64,000 nt of DNA from Flavobacterium psychrophilum (GCA_022730285.1 DZCQ01000003.1:34921-98920), one strand, 5' to 3'; shown: positions 27,946-37,242, numbered from the stretch's first letter. Numbers and translations: made by a program. Notes: generated by a model not told the origin, from the letters alone.

Positions 27946-27953
27946 TACTTTTG
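27946..27953 (+). promoter_or_regulatory. -7 box (TACTTTTG) of the metallophosphoesterase gene
   Basis: TAnnTTTG match 13 bases before the start codon at 27967; at -33 only TTT is present (20-base spacing). Confidence 0.5.
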
Positions 27954-27966
27954 TCAAAAAAACAGC

Positions 27967-29202
27967 ATGACACTTAGATTAATCTTTCTATTTGTTCTTA
28001 TTTCATTCGTAGAAATATATGTATTTCAAGCAATAAAGACCATCACAAAAATCCGTTGGATTCTATATCTTTATATACTTTTTTCAACACTTATCGTAGC
28101 ATTTATATATTATCAATTCACAAAATTTGACAGAAGTGTTGGACAAACAAAAACAACGTTATTAACCATTGGGTTGTTTCTCCTTGTTTTTGTGCCGAAA
28201 ATTACTATTTTTTTAATTCTATTTCTAGAAGATATTGTACGGTTTGCTGTTGGAAATATTAATTATTTTGCAAAAAACAATATTACAACACATTTTTTAC
28301 CAGAAAGAAGGGCTTTTGTAAGTAAAATTGCATTAGGTATTGCCTCAGTGCCATTTTTATCACTGTTATACGGAATGACGAAAGGAAAATACAACTTTAA
28401 AGTATTAAAACAAACTGTCTATTTTGCAGATTTACCTTCTAATTTTGATGGTTTTAAGATAACACAAATATCGGATATACATAGTGGTAGCTTTGATAAT
28501 CCAGAAAAAATACAACATGCCATAGATTTGATTAATCAAAACCCTACAGACATGATTGTTTTTACAGGCGATATTGTAAACTCTCGTGCAGAGGAAATGC
28601 AACCATGGATTTCTATATTTAATAAGATAAAAAAGCCAAATTTTGGTAAATTTGCAGTGCTAGGAAATCACGATTATGGAGAGTATATTACTTGGAAAAC
28701 TTCACAGGAAAAAGAAGATAATTTTATAGCGATTAAAAACTTATATGGTCAAATTGGATTTCAATTACTTCTAAATCAAAATATTAAAATAAAAAAAAAC
28801 GAGCAAGAAATAGCAATAATAGGTGTTGAAAACTGGGGACACAATTTTAAAAAAGCTGGCGATATACAAATTGCGGCTCAAGGACTCTTTGCAACTGATT
28901 TTAAAATCCTGCTAAGTCACGACCCGAGCCATTGGGAATATGAAATAAAAAATCATCCTAAACATTTTCAACTCACACTCTCTGGACACACACACGGATT
29001 TCAATTTGGCATAGAAATTCCTAAATTTATAAAATGGAGTCCTGTAAGTTATATATACAAACAATGGGCAGGTCTCTACGAAAATGTAGGCAGGTATATA
29101 TATGTGAATAGAGGTTTTGGCTTTCATGCCTATCCTGGCAGAGTAGGTATTATGCCAGAAATAACAATAATTGAGCTAAAAAAAGAGAATAATAAAGTAT
29201 AA
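27967..29202 (+). CDS. Membrane-anchored metallophosphoesterase (calcineurin-like, YaeI type)
   Basis: A 411-residue protein with three N-terminal transmembrane segments (about 2-22, 32-50, 64-92) and a fourth short hydrophobic part near 120-138, followed by the phosphoesterase domain. All metal motifs are present: DIHSG near 169, FTGDIVNS near 199, GNHDYGE near 235, LLSHDP near 316 and SGHTHGFQFG near 338. The family includes UDP-2,3-diacylglucosamine hydrolase-like and YaeI lipid phosphoesterases; a lipid substrate is plausible from the membrane anchor, but not shown. Confidence 0.88.
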   Translation: MTLRLIFLFVLISFVEIYVFQAIKTITKIRWILYLYILFSTLIVAFIYYQFTKFDRSVGQTKTTLLTIGLFLLVFVPKITIFLILFLEDIVRFAVGNINYFAKNNITTHFLPERRAFVSKIALGIASVPFLSLLYGMTKGKYNFKVLKQTVYFADLPSNFDGFKITQISDIHSGSFDNPEKIQHAIDLINQNPTDMIVFTGDIVNSRAEEMQPWISIFNKIKKPNFGKFAVLGNHDYGEYITWKTSQEKEDNFIAIKNLYGQIGFQLLLNQNIKIKKNEQEIAIIGVENWGHNFKKAGDIQIAAQGLFATDFKILLSHDPSHWEYEIKNHPKHFQLTLSGHTHGFQFGIEIPKFIKWSPVSYIYKQWAGLYENVGRYIYVNRGFGFHAYPGRVGIMPEITIIELKKENNKV

Positions 29203-29217
29203 ATATATCAAAAACAG

Positions 29218-29225
29218 TATATTTG
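29218..29225 (+). promoter_or_regulatory. -7 box (TATATTTG) of the thioredoxin-like gene
   Basis: TAnnTTTG match 29 bases before the ATG at 29255. No TTG is found at -33. Confidence 0.5.
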
Positions 29226-29254
29226 TACAACAAAGTTTTACTAAAATTACACTT

Positions 29255-29551
29255 ATGTCAAAATTTGGAGAGCTAATAAATGCCCAAGTACCCGTTTTAA
29301 TAGATTTTTATACTGATTGGAATGATTCGTCACAATCTATGCACCCAGTAATTAAAGACGTAGCGGCAGCAATGGGAGACAAGGCTAAAATAATTAAAAT
29401 TGATGTGGATAAAAACAAAGAGCTTGCCGAAGCACTTCGGATAAAAAGCTTGCCAACATTAATGATTTACAAAAACGGACAAATGATTTGGAGACAAGCG
29501 GGAGAACAAGATGCTAATTCTATCATTAACTTAATTCAAGAACAAATTTAA
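29255..29551 (+). CDS. Thioredoxin-fold protein lacking the CXXC active site
   Basis: A 98-residue protein with complete thioredoxin secondary structure: VLIDFYTDW (14-22), the alpha-2 helix, AKIIKIDVDKN and the conserved cis-proline loop SLPTLMIYKNG near 68-78. Where thioredoxins have WCGPC, this has WNDSS (22-26): Asn23 and Ser26 replace both cysteines, and no cysteine occurs anywhere in the protein. It cannot do thiol-disulfide exchange by the normal route, so a chaperone, scaffold or binding role is likely. The rest of the fold is well preserved, arguing against decay. It is convergent with the deacetylase gene. Confidence 0.88.
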   Translation: MSKFGELINAQVPVLIDFYTDWNDSSQSMHPVIKDVAAAMGDKAKIIKIDVDKNKELAEALRIKSLPTLMIYKNGQMIWRQAGEQDANSIINLIQEQI

Positions 29552-29563
29552 ACTCGCTTTACT

Positions 29564-30202
29564 TTACGAAAGCACTTTAAAAACAAAACCTCTTTCTTTT
29601 AAAATCTCTATAGCTTTAGGCAAAGTGTTTTTTAAGTTATGAAACGCTTTCTCACTATCATGAAAAACAATAATACTCCCTTGTTTTGTGTTTTTTATAA
29701 CATTATTTAAACAATCTTCTGGAAATATTTTGTTGTCAAAATCTGCACTTAACACATCCCACATAATTATTTTGTAGCCTAGTCGTCTAAGTTTTACAGA
29801 TTGTTTTATTCCTATTTTTCCGTAAGGAGGTCTAAATACTTTTGTAGAAATGACATTAAATTTATCTATTTGGATTGCACATTTTTGCACATTTTCTAAG
29901 TAAGTTTTTGTAGTGGTTTTCCAACCGTTTAAATGGTTATAGGTGTGATTTCCTACTGCATGTCCTTCCTGCAAAATCCGTTTATATGTGTCTGGAAATT
30001 TATTAATATTGTCTCCAATACAAAAAAAACTAGCTTTTACTTGGTAATTTTCTAGTGTATCTAAAACCCAATTTGTAATTTCTGGAACTGGTCCATCATC
30101 AAAAGTTAAATATATATAATTTTCAGTATTGGGAATATCCCAAACCTGATTTTTAAATATTCTTTTTACAAATTTTGGTGTTTTTCTCCAATAAAAATTC
30201 AT
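29564..30202 (-). CDS. Polysaccharide deacetylase family protein (NodB fold, CE4)
   Basis: A 212-residue metal-dependent N- or O-deacetylase. The five CE4 motifs are visible: LTFDDGPVPE near 32-41, GNHTYNH near 86-92, FRPPYGKIG near 118-126, WDVLSADFDN near 144-153 and IVFHDSEKA near 173-181. I see no signal peptide or transmembrane segment, which is unusual for enzymes acting on wall or capsule polysaccharides. A TATATTTG box at 30208-30215 lies only 5 bases before the ATG, which would make the transcript leaderless or nearly so. Confidence 0.88.
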   Translation of the reverse strand: MNFYWRKTPKFVKRIFKNQVWDIPNTENYIYLTFDDGPVPEITNWVLDTLENYQVKASFFCIGDNINKFPDTYKRILQEGHAVGNHTYNHLNGWKTTTKTYLENVQKCAIQIDKFNVISTKVFRPPYGKIGIKQSVKLRRLGYKIIMWDVLSADFDNKIFPEDCLNNVIKNTKQGSIIVFHDSEKAFHNLKNTLPKAIEILKERGFVFKVLS

Positions 30203-30275
30203 AAAAACAAATATAGAAAAAATAGTTACAATAAATAGCCCTACAATTATTTACTGCAACTATTTTACAAACAAA

Positions 30276-30842
30276 CTAGTTTTTATAAAAAGTCAATTCA
30301 CCCGAAACTGTTCCGTTGACTTTTAAATCGTCTGCATTAAACATTTCCGAAGCAGTAAGTACAATGTTTTTAAAAACACACTTTGTTTCGTTACCGCTTT
30401 GAGTAAATTGTAGTGTTCCTTTTACATTTTCAGAACCCCAACTATTCATTTTATTATTTGGTAGTCCTTCGGCAAAACTTACAGCAACTTCGTCTTTCGG
30501 GCTTTTGCCTTCTGCGAGATAATCTTTTGCTTTTATTTTGTAAACTGTTCCACTTTCAGGAAAATCTTCATTATTAAACGTGATTGTAAAAACTTTTGCT
30601 GGATTAGTTTTGTCTTTTACGGCAATAGTCAATTCGCCCATGGAAACTAAAACGCCACAAACTCCTTCTGCAATTAATGCTTTTCCGTTGCAAAGCAATG
30701 TTACTTTTCCGGAACCTTCTTGTGCAACAACTTCTGTGGTTTGTTTTCCTTGTTCAATTGCCTCGTTTATTGAAGTTTTTTCTTCTTTTTTGCATGAAAA
30801 AACAAAAAAAAGTGATAAAAGTGCTTTAAAATATATTAACAT
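30276..30842 (-). CDS. Lipoprotein of unknown function
   Basis: A 188-residue protein with a lipobox FSC at Cys17 followed by KKEEK. The signal is atypical: MLIYFKALLSLFFVF has only one early lysine. The mature part is strand-rich and ends GTVSGELTFYKN; I recognise no family. The first codons lie on the opposite strand of the histidine kinase fragment that begins here, and part of the signal peptide may be read from former kinase DNA, so the N-terminus may have been rebuilt at a deletion junction. Whether it still has a promoter is unclear. Confidence 0.65.
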   Translation of the reverse strand: MLIYFKALLSLFFVFSCKKEEKTSINEAIEQGKQTTEVVAQEGSGKVTLLCNGKALIAEGVCGVLVSMGELTIAVKDKTNPAKVFTITFNNEDFPESGTVYKIKAKDYLAEGKSPKDEVAVSFAEGLPNNKMNSWGSENVKGTLQFTQSGNETKCVFKNIVLTASEMFNADDLKVNGTVSGELTFYKN

Positions 30843-32016
30843 TGCACGAAATCTAGCTCCTAAATATGCTAATAAATATATGCAAGGTAGTATTGATTAT
30901 ATGAGTGGAGAAGTATATCTTGCATTAAAAGACTATAAAAGAGCTTTAATTTATTTAAAAAAAGCTGAGCCAATTGCCAAAGAGGAAGACCCACAAGCTT
31001 ATAGTTGGGTGCAAAATGCACTTTCAAAATCCTATGCTGCACTTGGAAAATGGGATTTAGCATATAAATATAAAAATGAATACTCCACTCTATCTGACAC
31101 ATTACATAATGAAGTTGCTAAGAAGAATTTAGCTGAAATGGAAGCTAAATATCAAAACAACGTAAAAAAACAAGAAATACAAAATAAAAGTCTTCAATTA
31201 GATACAGCTAACAAACAAAAACAGTACTTCATTTCCGGACTATTACTTTTGGCAATAATTGGAGGCTTACTTTTTTATCAAAACAGAAACAGAAAAAAAA
31301 CAAATGAAAAATTACAGCTTTTAAACCAAAATTTAGATGTTAAAAATTCTGAATTAGACCAAGCCAACAAGGCCAAAACAAGATTTTTTAGTATCTTAAA
31401 TCATGATTTAAGAAGTCCAGTAGCGAACTTGGTTTTCTTTTTACAACTTCAAAAAGAAAGCCCAGAAATGCTAGATGAAGAAAGTACCAAACGCATGCAA
31501 GATAAAACTATGGCTGGAGCCGAAAACTTGCTAAACTCAATGGAAGATATTTTGCAATGGAGCAAAAGCCAAATGGAAAATTTCAAACCACAGCCGAAAG
31601 TTATTGCTATTAGTACTTTATTTGAAGAAATAAAAAATCATTTTTCTAGTGAAGAAAAAGTAAAAATAGTATTTGAGAATTTATCTAATATTGAAATAAA
31701 TACCGACGAAAATTACCTCAAAACCATCATCCGGAATTTAACCGGAAATGCCATAAAAGCTTTAATTGATATAAAAAATCCAACCATCATTTGGAAAGCC
31801 TGGCAGTCTGAACATAAAACTTTTTTATCCATTACCGATAATGGAAAAGGAGCGTCAGATGAGCAATTCAAAGCCTTATACGACGACAAAGAAGTAGTCG
31901 GAATTAAAATAGGTTTGGGTTTACACTTGATTCGAGATTTAGCAAAAGCTATTGATTGTGAGGTTTCTGTAAATTCTAGGATTGGTCAAGGAACTACTTT
32001 TATCCTAAAATTATAG
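30841..32016 (+). pseudogene. 5'-truncated TPR sensor histidine kinase
   Basis: The in-frame stretch runs to the TAA at 32014-32016 and encodes the end of a TPR array (helices around DYKRALIYLKKAE and WDLAYKYKNEY), one transmembrane helix (YFISGLLLLAIIGGLLFYQ), a coiled coil, the H-box FSILNHDLRSPVAN, an N-box NLTGNAIKAL, DNGKGA and GLGLHLI. The N-terminal signal peptide and most TPR repeats expected in this Bacteroidetes kinase class are missing; the frame continues upstream only as antisense of the lipoprotein. The boundary is approximate. An internal ATG at 30880 could still give about 378 residues, so a shortened product cannot be excluded. Confidence 0.7.
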
Positions 32017-32053
32017 GTTATCTTTAAAAAAAATTAGACATTAACACTTAAAA

Positions 32054-35000
32054 TCAAACCATCTCTATCAGATGAAGTGCTTTTTTTATTGTTCGCACTT
32101 CTTCAAAAGTTAATAATAATCGTAAACCATTCTTTGTTTCTTTTTCTTTCATTTTGCATAAATTTGGATTTTTTTGTACAAATTGAAGCACTTTGTGAAA
32201 TGTGTCAGATTGGTAATAACTACTTTGCTGATCTGAAACAAAATACAATACCATTTTGTGTTGCTTTAAAACCAATTTTTCTATTCCTAAACGAGTCGCA
32301 ATCCATTTTATCCGGACGCTATCCAGTAGCGAAACAACCTGTTTTGGTAAAGTACCGAATCTATCTTTAATTTGATTTTCAAATAATTGCAATTCCGATT
32401 CGTTTTTAACATCCGCGAGTAAATTATACAAAGACAACCTTTCGTTTACATTGTTTATATACTCATCAGGAAACAGAAGTTCAAAATCTGAATCTATTTG
32501 TAGTTCCTTTACATATATTTTTTCTGTTAAGCATTCGGAATCTTCATACAATTCGGCAAATTCATTTTCTTTTAATTCTTCAATAGCTTCGTTCATTATT
32601 TTTTGATAGGTTTCAAAGCCAATTTCGTTTATAAAACCACTTTGCTCTCCTCCTAGCAAATCTCCTGCTCCTCTAATTTCTAAATCCTTCATAGCGATGT
32701 TAAAACCACTTCCTAACTCTGAAAACTGCTCTAGTGCTTGCATTCTTTTTCTTGCCTCTTCTGTCATAGCAGAATAGGGTGGCGCTATAAAATAGCAAAA
32801 TGCTTTTTTGTTACTCCTACCTACTCTTCCTCGCATTTGATGCAAATCTGACAATCCAAAATGATTTGCATTATTAATAAAAATGGTATTTGCATTTGGA
32901 ACATCTAAACCGCTTTCTATAATAGTTGTTGCTACCAAAACATCAAATTCTCCTTCCATAAAGGACAGCATTACCTCTTCTAATTTTTTTCCATCAAGTT
33001 GCCCATGACCAATTCCTACCTTTGCATTTGGAACTAGTCGTTGAATCATTCCAGCTATTTCTTTAATATTTTCTATTCGGTTATTTATAAAAAACACCTG
33101 CCCACCTCTTTCAATTTCATAAGAAATGGCATCTCTAATTATTTCTTCCTTAAATCCCACTATTTGTGTTTCTATTGGATATCTATTTGGAGGAGGAGTT
33201 GCAATTATAGACAAATCTCTTGCTGCCATTAAGGAAAACTGAAGAGTTCTAGGGATTGGGGTAGCGGTTAGAGTCAAGGTATCTATATTTTTAGCGATTG
33301 TTTTTAGTTTGTCTTTTACATTTACGCCAAATTTCTGTTCCTCATCTACAATAAGCAATCCTAAATCTTTAAAAGCTACATTTTTGTTTACTAATTGATG
33401 TGTTCCTATAATAATATCGAGTTTTCCTAATTCTAAATCTTTTAAAATTTCAGATTTTTGCTTTGCGGATCTAAATCGGTTTAAATAATTTATAGTGACC
33501 GGCATTTCTTTTAATCGCTCTTTAAAAGTTCGATAATGTTGGTATGCCAAAATGGTAGTTGGCACAAGAATTGCAACTTGTTTTCCGTTGTCAACTGCTT
33601 TAAATGCTGCTCTTATCGCAACTTCTGTTTTACCAAAGCCTACATCGCCACAAACTAGTCTGTCCATTGGCCTGTCGCTTTCCATGTCATTTTTTACATC
33701 TTGTGTAGATTTAAGTTGGTCTGGTGTATCTTCATAAATAAAAGAGCTTTCTAATTCAAGTTGTAAATAACTATCTGGTGCAAAAGCAAACCCCTTTTCG
33801 GTTCGCCTTTTTGCATATAACTGAATTAAATTAAAAGCGATGTGCTTTACTCTAGCCTTGGTTTTTGCTTTTAATATTTTCCAGGAACCAGAACCTAATT
33901 TGTATATTTTGGGAGGTGCTCCATCTTTCCCGCTATATTTTGCAATTTTATGTAATGAATGGATGCTTACATACACAATGTCATTGTCTGCATATACTAA
34001 TTTTATAGCTTCTTGTGTATTTCCTTCTACTTGAATTTTTTGTAACCCTCCAAATTTCCCTATTCCGTGATCTATGTGCGTTACATAATCACCTACGGTT
34101 AAAGATGTCAACTCTTTAAGGGTGATAGTTTGCTTTTTTGAATAGTTGTTTTTGATGATAAATTTATGGTATCTTTCAAAAATTTGATGGTCGGTATAAC
34201 ATGCCATTTTATTTTCGGTATCTACAAATCCTTGGTACAAAGGCATGACTACTGTTTTGTATTGCTGGGTCAAATTTTCATGTTTTTCTTGATCTAGACT
34301 TTCAAAAATAGCATGGAAACGTTTGGCTTGTTGCTCGTTACTACAAAATAAGTAATTAGTAATTTTCTTTTGGTAATTTTCTTTTAAGTTTTGCAATAGC
34401 AAATCAAATTGCTTGTTAAAAGAAGGTTGTGGTTGGATAAAAAACTCAAAGGTTTCGGTTGGTTTAAAAAATGGTTTTGTCGAAAATTCTATCACCGAAA
34501 AAGAATTGAGTTGTTTTAAAAACAATTTGGAACTTAAAAATAATTCTTCGGGAGTTGCACGGTTTATGACAGAAGATAGTTTTAAAAAGCTCTCTTCGGC
34601 TTTGCTAAATAATTTATCTAATTGTGTGATTGCAAGTTCTGTGTTTTGGGATAAAACTACTGTTTTTGGGCTAATATATTCTAAAAAGCTCTCTCTTATC
34701 GTGCCTCCATTTAAAGAATCTGACAATTTATCTTCTAAATTTGGAATAATCGTTATTTTCTGTTTCTTTTCGACAGAAAGTTGTGTTACAACATCAAAAG
34801 TTCGAATGCTATCTATCTCATTTCCAAAAAATTCTATTCGATAAGGGAAATCGTTCGAAAAAGAAAATACATCTAAAATACCACCACGAACGGAAAACTC
34901 GCCAGGTTCGCTAATAAAATCGACTCTCTTAAACTGAAACTCAAACAATATTTCGTTTATAAAATCGATAGACACCTTGTCTTGTACTGAGATGGTAAGC

Positions 35001-35422
35001 GTATTTTTTTCTAATTCTTTTTTGGTTACTACTTTTTCAAAAACAGCTTCAGGATAAGAAACGATAATTATCGGTTTTTTACGTGAATTAATTCTGTTTA
35101 AAACCTCGGAACGGAGTAGAATATTTGCATTCTCTACTTCTTCTATTTGGTATGGTCTTCGGTAGGAACTTGGATAAAACAAAACTTTTTCGGCACCAAC
35201 CAATTGCTCCAAGTCATTCAAAATATAGGCTGCTTCTTCTTTTTCAGAACATAAAAGCAAGAATGAATTTTCAGTTTTAATAAACAAAGAATCAATGGTA
35301 AATGAAATTGCAGAACCTAATAATCCTTTTAAATGTATTTTATTATCTCCGCCGATGGCAGTAAAAATATTATTAATTTTAGAATTATTTGTGTTTATTT
35401 GTAGTGTGTTTTGCGTGCTCAA
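32054..35422 (-). CDS. mfd: Transcription-repair coupling factor Mfd
   Basis: Displaces stalled RNA polymerase and recruits UvrA. The protein of about 1122 residues has the UvrB-homology region, the RNA polymerase-interacting domain (LTVGDYVTHIDHGIGKFGG), the helicase motor with Walker A GDVGFGKTEVA and DEEQKFG (a DEEQ box), the Mfd TRG motif region and the C-terminal TRCF domain. The frame is open to a TTG at 35464, but a promoter-like box (35439-35446) lies within that extension, so I favour the TTG at 35422, giving a start of about MSTQNTLQ. The exact start is uncertain. Confidence 0.94.
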   Translation of the reverse strand: MSTQNTLQINTNNSKINNIFTAIGGDNKIHLKGLLGSAISFTIDSLFIKTENSFLLLCSEKEEAAYILNDLEQLVGAEKVLFYPSSYRRPYQIEEVENANILLRSEVLNRINSRKKPIIIVSYPEAVFEKVVTKKELEKNTLTISVQDKVSIDFINEILFEFQFKRVDFISEPGEFSVRGGILDVFSFSNDFPYRIEFFGNEIDSIRTFDVVTQLSVEKKQKITIIPNLEDKLSDSLNGGTIRESFLEYISPKTVVLSQNTELAITQLDKLFSKAEESFLKLSSVINRATPEELFLSSKLFLKQLNSFSVIEFSTKPFFKPTETFEFFIQPQPSFNKQFDLLLQNLKENYQKKITNYLFCSNEQQAKRFHAIFESLDQEKHENLTQQYKTVVMPLYQGFVDTENKMACYTDHQIFERYHKFIIKNNYSKKQTITLKELTSLTVGDYVTHIDHGIGKFGGLQKIQVEGNTQEAIKLVYADNDIVYVSIHSLHKIAKYSGKDGAPPKIYKLGSGSWKILKAKTKARVKHIAFNLIQLYAKRRTEKGFAFAPDSYLQLELESSFIYEDTPDQLKSTQDVKNDMESDRPMDRLVCGDVGFGKTEVAIRAAFKAVDNGKQVAILVPTTILAYQHYRTFKERLKEMPVTINYLNRFRSAKQKSEILKDLELGKLDIIIGTHQLVNKNVAFKDLGLLIVDEEQKFGVNVKDKLKTIAKNIDTLTLTATPIPRTLQFSLMAARDLSIIATPPPNRYPIETQIVGFKEEIIRDAISYEIERGGQVFFINNRIENIKEIAGMIQRLVPNAKVGIGHGQLDGKKLEEVMLSFMEGEFDVLVATTIIESGLDVPNANTIFINNANHFGLSDLHQMRGRVGRSNKKAFCYFIAPPYSAMTEEARKRMQALEQFSELGSGFNIAMKDLEIRGAGDLLGGEQSGFINEIGFETYQKIMNEAIEELKENEFAELYEDSECLTEKIYVKELQIDSDFELLFPDEYINNVNERLSLYNLLADVKNESELQLFENQIKDRFGTLPKQVVSLLDSVRIKWIATRLGIEKLVLKQHKMVLYFVSDQQSSYYQSDTFHKVLQFVQKNPNLCKMKEKETKNGLRLLLTFEEVRTIKKALHLIEMV

Positions 35423-35438
35423 AAGTTTATTTTTTATG

Positions 35439-35446
35439 CAAATATA
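35439..35446 (-). promoter_or_regulatory. -7 box (TATATTTG) of mfd
   Basis: Matches TAnnTTTG on the minus strand, 16 bases before the favoured TTG start. A TTG lies 15 bases further upstream, inside the 24-bp palindrome, slightly closer than consensus. Confidence 0.45.
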
Positions 35447-35449
35447 GTG

Positions 35450-35473
35450 GGACTTTTTTTGCAAAAAAAGTCC
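35450..35473. repeat. 24-bp perfect palindrome upstream of mfd
   Basis: GGAC, seven T, GC, seven A, GTCC: perfectly self-complementary. It lies just upstream of the mfd -7 box and covers the -33 position, in the divergent region between mfd and the next plus-strand gene. It could be an operator for a dimeric regulator or a small hairpin. Confidence 0.7.
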
Positions 35474-35595
35474 TTTATAGAAATATTCGTTTTGTGTGAT
35501 TAAAATAGCAACTATTTTATAAGCTATAAATTATTACCAAAAGATTTTAACGAGAAAACTTCTTTTTAGACTCTTTTTTAAAAACATTTTTTAAA

Positions 35596-36213
35596 TTGAA
35601 AAAAATTCTACCTCTTTTCTCCTATTTGTTCCACCCATTGTTTATTCCTATAATGGTTGTATTTGTGTATTTTTGGTTTAAAAACCACCTATTTTTTAGC
35701 CCTGATATGCTTTCTTATTTAATAGAAGTTTTTTGGATTACTATTTTTATTCCCCTAGTAGTTTTATTCTTTTTGTTATTTTTAAAAAAAATAGATTCCG
35801 TTATGATAGGGAATGTTTCTCAAAGAAAAATTCCTTTGTATTTACAAATTTTCCTTTTAGGAATAACAACTGCAATTACTATAACATTCTATCCTGTTTC
35901 TTCCTTGTATTTCAGTTTTTTAGCAAGCATAATTAGTAGTATTTTAGCCTTGATTTTAGTATATTTTAATATAAAAGCAAGCTTACACATGCTCGGAATG
36001 GCATCGTTATTAGCATTTAGTATAATAAATTCCTTGTATTTCTTTGATGATTCTCTTTGGATTATAGTTCTCATTTTTCTTTCCACCATTCTCGTTGCTA
36101 TTTCCAGATGGTTTATGAAGGCACATACAATTCAGGAATTAATTATCGGATTTTTTCTAGGAGCGGTTCCACAAATAATAACATTAAATTATTGGTTCGA
36201 GAAAAGTATTTAA
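35596..36213 (+). CDS. Polytopic membrane protein, PAP2-like C-terminus
   Basis: A 205-residue protein starting at TTG (MKKILPLFSYLFHPLFIP) with about six transmembrane segments. Two stretches look like degenerate PAP2 phosphatase motifs: SLHMLGMASLLAF near 128-140 (in place of PSGH) and SRWFMKAHTIQELIIGFFLG near 168-187 (like SRxxxxxHxxxDxxxG). The first Ser-Gly-His triad is not intact, so catalytic activity is doubtful. It lies 99 bases before the PfkB gene. Confidence 0.7.
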   Translation: MKKILPLFSYLFHPLFIPIMVVFVYFWFKNHLFFSPDMLSYLIEVFWITIFIPLVVLFFLLFLKKIDSVMIGNVSQRKIPLYLQIFLLGITTAITITFYPVSSLYFSFLASIISSILALILVYFNIKASLHMLGMASLLAFSIINSLYFFDDSLWIIVLIFLSTILVAISRWFMKAHTIQELIIGFFLGAVPQIITLNYWFEKSI

Positions 36214-36281
36214 TTAACAGTTTTTTTGTAACCAATTATTGGATATTCTAAAATCTATTTTAAAAACTCAAACTTATAAAC

Positions 36282-36289
36282 TATCTTTG
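36282..36289 (+). promoter_or_regulatory. -7 box (TATCTTTG) of the PfkB kinase gene
   Basis: Exact TAnnTTTG match 23 bases before the ATG at 36313. No TTG at the expected distance upstream. Confidence 0.55.
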
Positions 36290-36312
36290 CCCTTTAATTT
36301 TATAAAATTACA

Positions 36313-37236
36313 ATGAACAAACTTTTAATTGTTGGAACAGTTGCTTTTGATGCAATTGAAACTCCTTTTGGAAAAACGGATAAAATTTTAGGGGGAGCTG
36401 CAACATATATTGCGATGGCGGCATCTCATTTTAATATCAAATCTGGAATTGTTTCTGTTGTTGGAGAAGATTTTCCACAAGAACATTTAGATTTATTAAA
36501 ATCAAAAAACATAGACATTTCTGGTATTGAAATTGTAAAAGGAGGAAAAACGTTTTTTTGGAGTGGAAAATACCATAATGATTTAAATTCACGGGATACT
36601 TTAATTACCGAATTAAATGTTTTAGCAGATTTTAATCCAGTGGTTCCTCAAGATTTTAAAAATGCTGCTGTTGTAATGCTTGGAAACTTGCATCCTTTAG
36701 TACAAAGTTCCGTTTTAGATCAAATGACATCTAATCCAAAATTAGTAGTTCTTGACACAATGAATTTCTGGATGGATTGTGCATTGCCAGAATTATTAGA
36801 CGTTATAAAACGTGTAGATGTTATCACAATTAACGATGAAGAGGCACGTCAATTATCAGGAGAATATTCTTTGGTGAAAGCGGCAGCGAAAATTCATGCA
36901 ATGGGTCCAAAATATGTTGTGATTAAAAAAGGAGAACACGGAGCATTGTTATTTAACGATAAAAATGTGTTTTTTGCACCAGCACTACCATTAGAAGAAG
37001 TTTTTGACCCTACAGGTGCGGGAGATACATTTGCTGGTGGATTTTCGGGTTATTTGGCTCAATCCGAAAAGATTTCCTTTAACAATATGAAAAATGCAAT
37101 TATACAAGGCTCCAATTTAGCATCATTTTGCGTTGAAAAATTTGGAACTGAAAGAATGGAAAATTTACAAAAAGAAGAAGTGCAAGAAAGATTAAAACAA
37201 TTCAAATTGCTAACACAATTTGATATAGAACTATAA
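36313..37236 (+). CDS. PfkB-family carbohydrate/nucleoside kinase
   Basis: A 307-residue ribokinase-fold kinase. The N-terminal GGAATYIAMAASHF (about 28-41) and the C-terminal DPTGAGDTFAGGFSGYL (about 233-249, catalytic Asp in GAGD) are both intact. The substrate cannot be read from the sequence; ribose, nucleosides and fructose derivatives are all known in the family. A terminator separates it from the amidotransferase gene 50 bases downstream, though the two lie in the same direction. Confidence 0.87.
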   Translation: MNKLLIVGTVAFDAIETPFGKTDKILGGAATYIAMAASHFNIKSGIVSVVGEDFPQEHLDLLKSKNIDISGIEIVKGGKTFFWSGKYHNDLNSRDTLITELNVLADFNPVVPQDFKNAAVVMLGNLHPLVQSSVLDQMTSNPKLVVLDTMNFWMDCALPELLDVIKRVDVITINDEEARQLSGEYSLVKAAAKIHAMGPKYVVIKKGEHGALLFNDKNVFFAPALPLEEVFDPTGAGDTFAGGFSGYLAQSEKISFNNMKNAIIQGSNLASFCVEKFGTERMENLQKEEVQERLKQFKLLTQFDIEL

Positions 37237-37242
37237 TAACTT

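Noticed and set aside
30580..30840. N-terminal extension of the histidine kinase frame on the plus strand
   Set aside because: The translation here is the antisense of the lipoprotein gene and has no kinase or TPR character; it is open by chance.
35423..35464. TTG start 14 codons upstream for mfd
   Set aside because: It would place the promoter box and half of the palindrome inside the coding region; the added residues do not resemble Mfd. Kept as uncertain.
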